Below, one piece after another: positions 44,531-52,920 of a stretch of DNA of 54,459 nucleotides. The stretch is from Clostridiales bacterium CHKCI001 (lineage in GTDB: Bacteria; Bacillota; Clostridia; Lachnospirales; Lachnospiraceae): positions 1-54,459 of the forward strand of contig FCNS01000048.1 in NCBI GenBank assembly GCA_900045905.1, in the 5' to 3' direction. The position numbers and the translations under genes were made by a program. Each line of letters starts with the position of its first letter. Position 1 is the stretch's first letter. The notes under the pieces were generated by a model. That model did not search any database. It had not been told where the DNA came from and saw only the letters and a list, made by a program, of their open reading frames with translations.

Positions 44531-46057
44531 TTGAAAATTGATATTTCAAAAAATAAAACAGTAGCATTGAATATGATAGCTAATGTTTTATCGTTTGGGG
44601 TTAGTTTAATTATAAGCTTTTTTTTAACTCCATATATTACCCGAAATGTTGGAACAGAAGCTTATGGTTTAGTTGGATTGGCTAATAGTTTTGTGAATTA
44701 TATTAATGTAATTACAGCAGCGTTGAATTCTATGGCAAGTAGATTCATTATTATTGAATTACATAAAAAAAATTCTGAAAAGGCTAATAAATATTTTAGT
44801 TCAGTGCTTATTGTAAATACGATTTTTGCTATGGTATTATTGATTCCAGCAATTTGGATGATTATTAATATAAAAATCTTAAATATTAGCGAAAATTTAT
44901 TATTTGATGCACGTGTAACTTTTGCAATTATTTTTATTAATTTTATTGCAAGTTTGCTAGGTGCTTTTTTAGGAATTGTTTTATATGCTAAAAATATATT
45001 GTGGAAGGGGAGTTTCAGAACTCTGGAATCTAATATTTTGAGAGTTTTATTGATAGTTTTGCTTTTTACGATATTCGGGACAAATATATATTATGTCGTT
45101 TTAGCAACATTTGTTACAAGTTTATATTGCTTTGGATTTAATTATTTTTATACTAAAAAATATATTCCAGAATTACAAGTAAAGAAAAAATATTTCTCAT
45201 TTAGAGCAATAAAAGAATTATTAGCATCTGGTATTTGGAATTCAATTACTAAATTAAGCCAGATTCTTTTAGATGGACTTGATTTGCTTTTAAGTAATTT
45301 GTTTATAAATGGATTGATGACAGGAAATGTTTCTATTGCCAAGACTATACCAAGTTTATATACTTCTCTTGTTGCAATGCTATCGGATTCTTTTTATCCT
45401 GAATTTTTAGAAAAATATTCAAAAAATAAGAGACCAGAATTATTACAAGCAATAAAGAACTCAATTAACATTTTGTCAATGATTTCGGGAATATGTTTAT
45501 CATTGTTATTGGTATATGCTAAAGATTTCTATATGCTATGGTTACCTGCCAATGATGCAAATTTGTTAAGAAACTTGACTATTCTTGGCACAGGAACCGT
45601 TTTAATAAGTGGATGTGTATATTCGTTATTTTCTGTATTTAGTTTGACAAATAAGGTAAAAGTCAATTCAATTATATTACTTATTACAGGTATTCTGAGT
45701 ACAATTACTACATTTCTGTGTTTGAAGTTTACAAATCTAGGGGTATATGCAATTGTAGGGGTTAGTTCTATATATGGAATTATACGTAACTTAATATTTA
45801 CGCCTATTTATGCAGCCAAATGTTTAGAGTATAAAGCTTTTACTTTTTATCCAGTGATTATCAAGAATTTATTTAATATTCTTTTACTTATAATAATGGA
45901 AAATATTGTAAAGCATTTTATTGTACCAAGTTCTTGGATATTATTAATAATTAATGGATGCATTGATGTTTTAATAGGTACGGTTAGTACACTTTTTATA
46001 ATGTTTAATGCGGAAGAGCGAAAAAATATAATGAAAAAGGTATTAAAAAGAATATAA
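44531..46057 (+). CDS. Wzx-like oligosaccharide flippase, operon B
   Basis: 508 residues from TTG 44531, chosen because GGAGG lies 8 bases upstream; an ATG at 44516 would include that site in the coding sequence. About fourteen membrane helices of the polysaccharide-transport/MATE type; opening IANVLSFGVSLIISFFLTPYITRNVGTEAYG is typical. Only distant similarity to the operon A flippase (423 residues), in keeping with separate repeat units. Confidence 0.88.
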   Translation: MKIDISKNKTVALNMIANVLSFGVSLIISFFLTPYITRNVGTEAYGLVGLANSFVNYINVITAALNSMASRFIIIELHKKNSEKANKYFSSVLIVNTIFAMVLLIPAIWMIINIKILNISENLLFDARVTFAIIFINFIASLLGAFLGIVLYAKNILWKGSFRTLESNILRVLLIVLLFTIFGTNIYYVVLATFVTSLYCFGFNYFYTKKYIPELQVKKKYFSFRAIKELLASGIWNSITKLSQILLDGLDLLLSNLFINGLMTGNVSIAKTIPSLYTSLVAMLSDSFYPEFLEKYSKNKRPELLQAIKNSINILSMISGICLSLLLVYAKDFYMLWLPANDANLLRNLTILGTGTVLISGCVYSLFSVFSLTNKVKVNSIILLITGILSTITTFLCLKFTNLGVYAIVGVSSIYGIIRNLIFTPIYAAKCLEYKAFTFYPVIIKNLFNILLLIIMENIVKHFIVPSSWILLIINGCIDVLIGTVSTLFIMFNAEERKNIMKKVLKRI

Positions 46058-46070
46058 TATGGGTGATTGT

Positions 46071-46946
46071 ATGAATAATAGACATGCGTATTTGATCATG
46101 GCACATGGAAATTTTAATGTTTTGAAATTACAATTAGAAATGTTAGATGATGTACGAAATGATATTTATATTCATATTGATAAAAAAGTAAAAAAATTTC
46201 CTTTTTATAAATATAAAAATATTTGTAAATATGCTAGTATAGAATTTTTAAATAATAGAATAAATGTTAAATGGGGAACAGCGTCTCAAGTTCATACAGA
46301 GTTATTATTATTTAAAACTGCAACAAAAAGAAACCATATTTATTATCATTTACTCTCAGGTGTGGATTTACCTTTAAAAAATCAAAAAGAAATACATGAT
46401 TTTTTTCGGGATAAAAAAAATGAATATTTAGTGTGTTACGAGCAAAAAATGCTTAATCAATGGGATTATCAAAGATTAAGTAGGTACCATTATCCTAGTT
46501 GGTGGAATGAAAGAATAGTGGCAAGACTAAATAATTTACAGAATACTTTAAAGATTGATAGAATAAAGAAATATAATTGGGTGTTTACTAGAGGATACAA
46601 TTGGTGTTCTTTAACAGAGGATGCGGTATTATATTTATTAGAAAAGGAAAGATTTATAAAAAAAATATGTAAATATTCAGTTTGTGCAGATGAAGTATAT
46701 AAACAGTATATATTAGTTAATTCGCCATTTAGAGATAGGATATATGTAGATGTAAATGGGAAAACAGATGATTTAAGGCTAGTGGATTGGAATCGAAGAG
46801 TAAAGGACTCGCCACATATATTCACAAGAGATGATAAGTCCATGATAAGTAATTCAAAAGCGTTTTTTGCCAGAAAATTTGATGAAAATACAGATATGCG
46901 AATTGTAAAGTATATTTATAAAAAGGTGATGGATGGAGTAGATTAA
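46071..46946 (+). CDS. GT14-type (Core-2/I-branching) glycosyltransferase
   Basis: 291 residues of the Branch family (PF02485), beta-1,6-N-acetylglucosaminyl- and xylosyltransferase-like. HAYLIMAHGNFNVLKLQLEML, IYIHIDKKV, VKWGTASQV, YYHLLSGVDLPLKNQKEIHDFF and NWCSLTEDAV are family hallmarks. No DXD is expected for this metal-independent fold. ATG 46071 has GGGTGA upstream; an ATG at 46059 is the alternative. Could add a branching sugar. Confidence 0.88.
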   Translation: MNNRHAYLIMAHGNFNVLKLQLEMLDDVRNDIYIHIDKKVKKFPFYKYKNICKYASIEFLNNRINVKWGTASQVHTELLLFKTATKRNHIYYHLLSGVDLPLKNQKEIHDFFRDKKNEYLVCYEQKMLNQWDYQRLSRYHYPSWWNERIVARLNNLQNTLKIDRIKKYNWVFTRGYNWCSLTEDAVLYLLEKERFIKKICKYSVCADEVYKQYILVNSPFRDRIYVDVNGKTDDLRLVDWNRRVKDSPHIFTRDDKSMISNSKAFFARKFDENTDMRIVKYIYKKVMDGVD

Positions 46947-47971
46947 TGAAAATAGGTATTGTAACAGTTTATGAACCAACTACAAATATGGGGTCTTTTT
47001 TACAGGCATATGCATTGAAAAAAGCATTAGAAAAACTTGGACATGAGGTATATATTATACAAAACATATCAACAATTAAGGAAATCTTAAAATTGGTTAT
47101 GCGAGTGAATCCAAAGAGAGAATTTTTTTTGAGGATTAAAAAGGCATGGTTTGCAAAAAATGATATTAAAAAATTAAAGTTATTAAATAAATCATTTGTA
47201 CATAATTTAGATGGTCTGGTGTATGGAAGTGATGAAATTTGGAACTTAGATAATCCATATTTTATGAATGGATTTTTTTGGGGAAAGGATATAGAACTAC
47301 CCAAAATATCATATGCAGTGAGCGTGGGGGCTATGGATGATGAGAAAATATGCAAGTATAAATCATTTGTGGAAAGTATAAAAGAATTCAGATTTATTTT
47401 AGTTCGGGATATTAAAACTCAAAGAATAATAAAAAAGATTCGAGAAACGGAAAATAATATTGTATGCGATCCTACTATGCTAATTCCTATAGAAGAATTG
47501 ACAGAGAATATAAAACCATTAAAATATAAATACATATTAGTATACACATATGGAATTGATGCATTAATGATAGAATATATTAGGAAGTTTTCGGATAAAT
47601 ATGGGTTAAAAATTGTTTCGGTTTGTTTTTGGCATATATGGGCAGATGTGGTAATTGAATGCTCTGCGTTAAATTTTAGTAGTTATATTAAAAATGCAGA
47701 ATTTGTATTTACAACAACTTTTCATGGAGCGGTATTTAGTATGTTGAATCATAAGAGATGTTGTATTTTTCCATATAGATCAAAGGTGAAAAATATTGTT
47801 GAACAGATGGGAGAAGAAAGTCACTTGATCGAAAATAACTGTACATATGAGGAATTTGAAACAACTATACAAATAAAATTTGACAGTTATTTATTTGAAG
47901 AAAGATTAGAAAAGTATAGGCGACATTCTCAAAAAAAATTAGAGGAAGCATTAAAATGTTTAATAAAATAA
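46946..47971 (+). CDS. Polysaccharide pyruvyl transferase family protein
   Basis: 341 residues of the PS_pyruv_trans family. IGIVTVYEPTTNMGSFLQAYALKKAL, GLVYGSDEIWNL, YAVSVGA, the conserved VCDPTMLIP and FTTTFHGAVFSMLN are present. This long subgroup with FTTTFHG is common next to nitroreductase-type genes, as here (the next gene overlaps by 16 bases). One-base overlap with the GT14 gene. Pyruvyl ketal addition is presumed from family. Confidence 0.85.
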   Translation: MKIGIVTVYEPTTNMGSFLQAYALKKALEKLGHEVYIIQNISTIKEILKLVMRVNPKREFFLRIKKAWFAKNDIKKLKLLNKSFVHNLDGLVYGSDEIWNLDNPYFMNGFFWGKDIELPKISYAVSVGAMDDEKICKYKSFVESIKEFRFILVRDIKTQRIIKKIRETENNIVCDPTMLIPIEELTENIKPLKYKYILVYTYGIDALMIEYIRKFSDKYGLKIVSVCFWHIWADVVIECSALNFSSYIKNAEFVFTTTFHGAVFSMLNHKRCCIFPYRSKVKNIVEQMGEESHLIENNCTYEEFETTIQIKFDSYLFEERLEKYRRHSQKKLEEALKCLIK

Positions 47972-48912
47972 AATCAATTATATACAAAAAAACTGATTTT
48001 GGGAAAACAAGATATTTAAACTATTTATATCAATATGATTTAAAGCAATTTTATAAAAACTCAGTTATGGGAGCGGATAATAATAAAGTGCTACCAACAA
48101 AAATTCGATTAATAGCACATGCAATTGAGAAAGGGCTTTCATTACCTTGTCCAAAGCCTGGTTTTGGGAAAAAGAAGATCCAAGAGTTAATTGCATTAAA
48201 CGAAGAATATAAAGGATGTACTGAACAAATAGATATGCAAGTGGAGGAACTTGTGAAAGCTACAGTAAGAACATATGCTGAGTTTCAAAAGAAAAATAAC
48301 ATTGATGTGTCGTATATCCCGCAAAAATATTTTGAAGAACATTCATCAATTCAAGTTGGAGTGGGAGAATTTGAGATAAAAGATCAAAATAACTTTTCAG
48401 AGATTGCTTATGCACGACATAGTTCGCGGAATTTTTCGGAACGGAAAATTAGTACAGAAGTAATTTTGGATGTTGTTAAATTAGCACAAACTGCGCCAAG
48501 CGCTTGTAATAGACAAGCAACTAGAGTTTATGCCTGCATAAATGATTCTAAGATTGACCAAATTATGAAAATGCATGGAGGTTTAAATGGTTTTAATAAA
48601 CCAGCTGTAATATTTGTAATTGCTGGTGAACTTAATTTGTATCAAAATGAGTTTGAAAGAAACACTGTATTTGTTGACGGGGGAATATTCATTATGAACT
48701 TGCTATATGCGCTAAATTCGTTTGGAATTCTTTCATGTCCTATTATATGGGGATCGGAACCAGATATGGATGGACGATTAGAAACAATATTAAATATCCC
48801 TCATTCTCATAAAATAGTTGCACTTGTTGTTGCAGGATATCCTAATGGAAAGAAGTATAAGGCAGCATTATCGCCCAAAAGAAAAGTAGAAGATATTGTT
48901 ATTTTTAAGTGA
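47956..48912 (+). CDS. Nitroreductase-family flavoprotein
   Basis: 318 residues. The C-terminal two thirds is an FMN-dependent nitroreductase domain: YARHSSRNFSERKI (FMN phosphate contact), LAQTAPSACNRQATRVYA, PAVIFVIAGE, VDGGIFIMNLLYALNSFGILSCPI. About 130 residues precede it and contain LIAHAIEKGLSLP, seen in capsule-associated members. Overlaps the pyruvyl transferase gene by 16 bases and is followed by another, so it is part of the same modification module. The redox step it performs is unknown. Confidence 0.85.
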   Translation: MFNKIKSIIYKKTDFGKTRYLNYLYQYDLKQFYKNSVMGADNNKVLPTKIRLIAHAIEKGLSLPCPKPGFGKKKIQELIALNEEYKGCTEQIDMQVEELVKATVRTYAEFQKKNNIDVSYIPQKYFEEHSSIQVGVGEFEIKDQNNFSEIAYARHSSRNFSERKISTEVILDVVKLAQTAPSACNRQATRVYACINDSKIDQIMKMHGGLNGFNKPAVIFVIAGELNLYQNEFERNTVFVDGGIFIMNLLYALNSFGILSCPIIWGSEPDMDGRLETILNIPHSHKIVALVVAGYPNGKKYKAALSPKRKVEDIVIFK

Positions 48913-48955
48913 TAAGTTTGAAAGTATATTAAAATGGTATGAGGCAAGTTGATGT

Positions 48956-49850
48956 ATGAATATAAAAAATAGTATTTGTTTTAGAATTGAAAATCTAAAG
49001 AATAGAGTTTCAGAAAATAGAGCTACTTATAGAGCATTTAAACATAGAGATGAGATAATTCTTAGTGATTTTTCAAGAAAAACAAAACGAAATTGTGTAA
49101 ATCTACATTATTGGAAACCAAAGGATAGAAATGAAAATTTGGGGGATTATCTTTCAAAGATTGTAGTAAGTAATTTTGTGGATTTAGATGCGGAATATGA
49201 GGTGGAAGGGGGGGAATAAACACCTTTATGCGATAGGATCGATAATCGGATTTGGATGCCAAGATGCGGTGATTTGGGGAAGCGGAATACTAAATGATTA
49301 TCGATTGTATCGTGATAGAATTAGAAAATCTAGCTTAGATATAAGATGCGTTCGAGGCCCAAAAACAAGGATGCTATTAAGATCATATGGTGTAAAATGT
49401 CCAGAAGTTTATGGTGATCCAGCAATATTATTACCAGAAATTTACATGCCAAAGAATGATAAAAAACTATATGATATATCAGTAATTACTCATTTTAGTA
49501 AAAATAATTTAGAATATAAAGGGATACATAGGATAAATATCCTAACAACAGATTATAAAAGTGTTGTAGATGAAATTGTTGCATCCAAACTTGTGATTAG
49601 TTCATCTTTACATGGGATTATTTTATCAGAAATATATGGAGTTCCGTGTGTTTTGTTGAGTGAGAATAATATGAATTTGTTTAAGTACGAAGATTATTAC
49701 TATTCGACAGAAAGATATAATATTCCAAAAGCAGGAAATATAGAAGAAGCTTTAAACTTAAAACCACTTAATATTCCAGATTTTACAAATATACGTGAAA
49801 ATTTAAGAAATTCATTTCCATATGACTTGTTTGTAAGTAATCATTTGTAA
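48956..49850 (+). pseudogene. Frameshifted, probably phase-variable pyruvyl transferase
   Basis: Two overlapping frames make one PS_pyruv_trans protein of about 298 residues. Frame 1 (48956-49219) gives VNLHYWKPKDRNENLGDYLSK, then EYEVEGGE-stop. Frame 2, open from 49188 to 49850, continues NKHLYAIGSIIGFGCQDAVI, VYGDPAILLPE and the conserved SSSLHGIILSEIYG. The break is at a run of seven G (49208-49214). Six or nine G would restore one continuous frame; eight gives a stop ten codons on. No other lesion is visible, so the gene looks switched off rather than decayed. Confidence 0.8.
49208..49214 (+). repeat. G7 homopolymer at the pyruvyl transferase frame break
   Basis: Seven consecutive G in an otherwise AT-rich gene, exactly where the reading frame breaks. 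GAA-GGG-GGG-GAA-TAA is read at present; GAA-GGG-GGG-AAT-AAA with one G fewer joins the two halves of the protein. Confidence 0.75.
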
Positions 49851-49983
49851 AGCTTTGAAAATTCTATGATATGTGAGAATGATAATGTATGTTTGTATTA
49901 CTATGTTTAACAGTAAATAAAACAATAAAAAACTGGTAATATCATTGTCAAAAAAATAAGATTTTAAGGTTATAAAAAAGAAT

Positions 49984-50850
49984 ATGTCAAAAGAAAATAA
50001 TACTATAAAAAAATGTAAATGGTTTATATTAGGTGTCGCTGGAATCTTTTTATATGTTGTAATAAGCATATTTTGCTCCTACTTTTGTTTAAAGTCTACA
50101 AAATGTGTTATCGAAAATGATAAGATTACCTCTGCAATAACAATTGTGCAATTAACAGATATCCATAGTAGATTATTTGGATATAAAAATGAAAAATTGA
50201 TTTCAGAGATAAAAAGAAATAATCCTGATATTATAGTAATAACTGGAGATATGATTAATGCAGAAGAAAATAATACAAGTCAATTGTATGAGCTGATTTT
50301 AAAACTTAACGATATAGCACAGGTATATGTATCTTTAGGAAATCAAGAAATAGAGTACATGGAACGGACAGGAATTGATCTAGAAAAAAACATTTCTGAA
50401 AAGGGTGCAGTGGTTCTTAATAAAAATTACAGAGATGTGCAAGTTAATGGACAGAAAGTTCGTATAGGTGGTATATATGGTTATTGCTTGCCTGAAAGAT
50501 ATCATTTAAATGAGGATGAGGTAAAATTTCTTAGAGAATTTGAGGCGACAGATTCTTATAAAATATTGTTATCGCATCTTCCGTATGCATGGATAAATTA
50601 TGGATTTACAGCAGACTATGATATTAATCTGATTTTTTCAGGTCATGTTCATGGAGGGCAGGTTATATTTCCAGTGATTGGTGGATTATATGATCCAGAA
50701 TTTGGATTCTTTCCAGGTAAGCTAAAGGGAATATATTATGAGAATAATACCGTTATAGTTTTATCTAGCGGTTTGGGAGCTGGTAAAGAAAAATTACCTA
50801 GATTCAATAATATTCCAGAGATTGCTGTTGCCAAAATAATTGCTAAATAA
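49984..50850 (+). CDS. Membrane-anchored calcineurin-like metallophosphoesterase
   Basis: 288 residues. One N-terminal membrane helix (FILGVAGIFLYVVISIFCSYF) puts the catalytic domain outside. Metallophosphoesterase motifs in order: LTDIHS (DxH), VITGDMIN (GD), SLGNQEIE, LLSHLPYAW and FSGHVHGGQV (GHxH). The third motif normally reads GNHE; here His is replaced by Gln, the residue that usually assists catalysis. The remaining metal ligands look complete. A tail fragment of a close relative is at 52674. Possibly acts on a phosphorylated lipid or polymer of the pathway. Confidence 0.82.
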   Translation: MSKENNTIKKCKWFILGVAGIFLYVVISIFCSYFCLKSTKCVIENDKITSAITIVQLTDIHSRLFGYKNEKLISEIKRNNPDIIVITGDMINAEENNTSQLYELILKLNDIAQVYVSLGNQEIEYMERTGIDLEKNISEKGAVVLNKNYRDVQVNGQKVRIGGIYGYCLPERYHLNEDEVKFLREFEATDSYKILLSHLPYAWINYGFTADYDINLIFSGHVHGGQVIFPVIGGLYDPEFGFFPGKLKGIYYENNTVIVLSSGLGAGKEKLPRFNNIPEIAVAKIIAK

Positions 50851-50905
50851 AGGGCATTATTTATGATAGCAGGATAGATATAAGGAAAAATTGAGGGAGA
50901 TGGAG

Positions 50906-51925
50906 ATGAAAAAAGATACAACTATTTCAAAGATACGATTTATTGCGACTAGTATGGTAGTTCTATTGCATATTTTACAGCATTTGGGAAAATCATATAA
51001 CTATCTGCAGTACTTTTCAGATTGGCTTAATCTTGGATTGGTAATGTTTTTCGCAATTTCTGGATTTTTATATTCTAATAGAACAATAAAAAAATCTGAT
51101 ATGGGGAGGTGGATTACTCATAGATATAAAGAACTTGCAATACCGAGTATTTTAGTGACAATCATAACATTAATTACTTACAATATCTTTGTTGAAAATT
51201 TATCGGGAGAAAAAGTATTTTATTCACTTTTGTCTGGCTTGGGATTTGAAGCGTTCGTTCCAGATGGATGGATTTTTATACAATTATGGTTCTTAACCTA
51301 TATTTTAGCTTGCTATATTACAGTACCGATTATACAGAGAATAAATGTGACTCGAATGTCAGAGTTTTCTTTTTGGAGTATGATAATGGGTGCGACTTTA
51401 ATTTTACAGGGACTTGGAAGTGGAATTTCATTAATTGGAGGATTTACAACATTAAGTTGGGGAGTATTGCTTAGATTTTATCTGGCATATATGCTTTTTA
51501 AACGTTATTCAATAGAAAGTGACAAATGCAAAAAATGTATAATGATATTATCAGGAATGGTTATAGTTGTGATTGGAGCAATAATTTATATTAGATACAT
51601 ATGGATACCACAAGGAGTGATAGGAGCTGTTGCAGAGTTATTGTTTATATATACACAGACATTAGCTGGAATTGTACTTTTTTATTGGTTGTATCTGTTG
51701 CTTTCACATGTGAAAGTAAATGAAAAATTATTGAAGTGGTCAGATAAATATTCATATACTGTTTATTTGACGCATTGCCTGTTTATTGGATATAGTACAT
51801 CTGTGATAGATCAGTGTCCTAATATTTATATTGGAATTTTGATAGCTTTAGTATGCACTGCTATTTTAAGTCTATTGGTGGAAAAATCTAGTGAGTTAAT
51901 AAAGGGAAAGATAAGATTGCTGTGA
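50906..51925 (+). CDS. Membrane acyltransferase (acyltransferase_3 family)
   Basis: 339 residues from ATG 50906, behind GGGAG; an ATG at 50900 and TTG at 50891 are also in frame. About ten membrane helices with IRFIATSMVVLLHILQHLG at the N-terminus (the conserved His in the first helix), VMFFAISGFLYSNR, and a C-terminal YTVYLTHCLFIGYS. Such proteins transfer acetyl or succinyl groups to surface sugars. Last intact plus-strand gene of operon B. Confidence 0.88.
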   Translation: MKKDTTISKIRFIATSMVVLLHILQHLGKSYNYLQYFSDWLNLGLVMFFAISGFLYSNRTIKKSDMGRWITHRYKELAIPSILVTIITLITYNIFVENLSGEKVFYSLLSGLGFEAFVPDGWIFIQLWFLTYILACYITVPIIQRINVTRMSEFSFWSMIMGATLILQGLGSGISLIGGFTTLSWGVLLRFYLAYMLFKRYSIESDKCKKCIMILSGMVIVVIGAIIYIRYIWIPQGVIGAVAELLFIYTQTLAGIVLFYWLYLLLSHVKVNEKLLKWSDKYSYTVYLTHCLFIGYSTSVIDQCPNIYIGILIALVCTAILSLLVEKSSELIKGKIRLL

Positions 51926-52181
51926 TATTGCTCACAGGGACACACGGGGAGAAGGAAAACCTCTATATCCTGCGTGTCAAATGATTTTAAATTGGATTGA
52001 AATAAAAATGGTGGATTATGGGACTTGCAAAAGAACAATGATGTCTATTTAGGCATGTAGTTACGGAGAATCTGAAAAATATGTTTGTAGTGGATATATT
52101 GATCAATAAAAAGATATATCAGTTTTATGACGTACTGATAAAGACAGGTGATAGAAATACCGAGATCTAAGAAAAATCTAG
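51926..52181. other. Non-coding spacer with imperfect hairpin after operon B
   Basis: No gene. GACACACGGGGA (near 51937) and TCCTGCGTGTC (near 51968) form an imperfect stem with a loop of about 20 bases followed by AAATGATTTT; this is the best candidate for the operon B terminator but is weak. The rest may include unrecognisable upstream parts of the IS remnant. Confidence 0.4.
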
Positions 52182-52604
52182 ACGAACGGGATCACGAAAG
52201 TAGACTGGGAAGCTAGAAAATCAGATGATATGCTAAGATTTTCATACGGAGGAACCACTAACCAAATGTGTGGCGGACATAATGGAAATACAAAGCAAGA
52301 AATGGAAAGTTGTATGTTTTTGATTGTTTTGATTCCAATGTGGTTGGACTTTTGATGGATACGGATGGGAAGGAGTCATTATGTGTACAAAGGATGGAAA
52401 ATGCTGCCAAAGCGTATCCAAACATCTGGGGAGTAATTATCCACAAAAATATGAACAGTGCTGGAGGGAGATACCATGACAATGTCCACCGATAAACTCA
52501 AGACAATTGTCCATTTTATCAGTTACTGGAATAACTATTGAGTTCAAATTTACGATAGAGGTCTTCTTCTTATGGTCAAGCGATAGTGATACTATGATTC
52601 ATTG
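52182..52604 (+). mobile_element. Remnant of an IS3-family transposase (OrfB)
   Basis: Pieces of one IS3-family OrfB are spread over three frames: TNGITKVDWEARKSDDMLRF, then TKCVADIMEIQ from 52261, then GKLYVFDCFDSNVVGLLMDT and VQRMENAAKAYPNIWGVIIH from 52310, then MNSAGGRYHDN, then STDKLKTIVHFISYWNN and finally MVKR. The order and spacing follow the DDE domain of this family, but the stretch between IIH and MNSAGGR is deleted, removing the usual SDRGSQYTS with a catalytic acid. Several frameshifts and stops. No terminal repeats or target duplication found. A 61-codon frame at 52310-52495 is part of it. Confidence 0.75.
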
Positions 52605-52673
52605 AAAAAAGCAGTATAAGATACAAAACTCTTAAGAAAAATATGTCAACTAATTTTGATAATATCAAAATTA

Positions 52674-52778
52674 TACTATGATAATGGTACTATGATCTTA
52701 TCAGCAGGGCTTGGGAGTTCTGGACATATACCCAGAATTAATAATTTGCCAGAAATTGTAGTGTGCCAGATAGGATGA
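52674..52778 (+). pseudogene. C-terminal fragment of a metallophosphoesterase gene
   Basis: 34 codons read [20 protein letters not shown] and [15 protein letters not shown] before TGA. This matches the last 35 residues of the intact gene at 49984 (YYENNTVIVLSSGLG and PRFNNIPEIAVAK). Nothing of the N-terminal catalytic motifs is left. It suggests that a second copy once stood here and was cut by the IS-related deletion. Confidence 0.75.
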
Positions 52779-52779
52779 A

Positions 52780-52853
52780 ATTAATTGTTAATGTTTTGTT
52801 TTCTTAATTATTAATATTAATGGATAAGGAAGAAAGAAACATTAACAATTAAT
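52780..52853. repeat. 17-bp perfect inverted repeat
   Basis: ATTAATTGTTAATGTTT (52780-52796) is exactly complementary to AAACATTAACAATTAAT (52837-52853), with a 40-base spacer. It begins two bases after the stop of the metallophosphoesterase fragment and lies between convergent genes. It could be a terminator, or the ends of a small mobile element or of an inverted segment. Confidence 0.6.
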
Positions 52854-52920
52854 CTATATATATTATTATTTTAATCAAACTTAAACTCAATAAATAGGTC
52901 ATAAGATATCTAAATTGGTT

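Noticed and set aside
52079-52181. Extending the IS3 remnant further upstream
   Set aside because: Sequence here gives no convincing match in any frame to the N-terminal half of OrfB or to OrfA.
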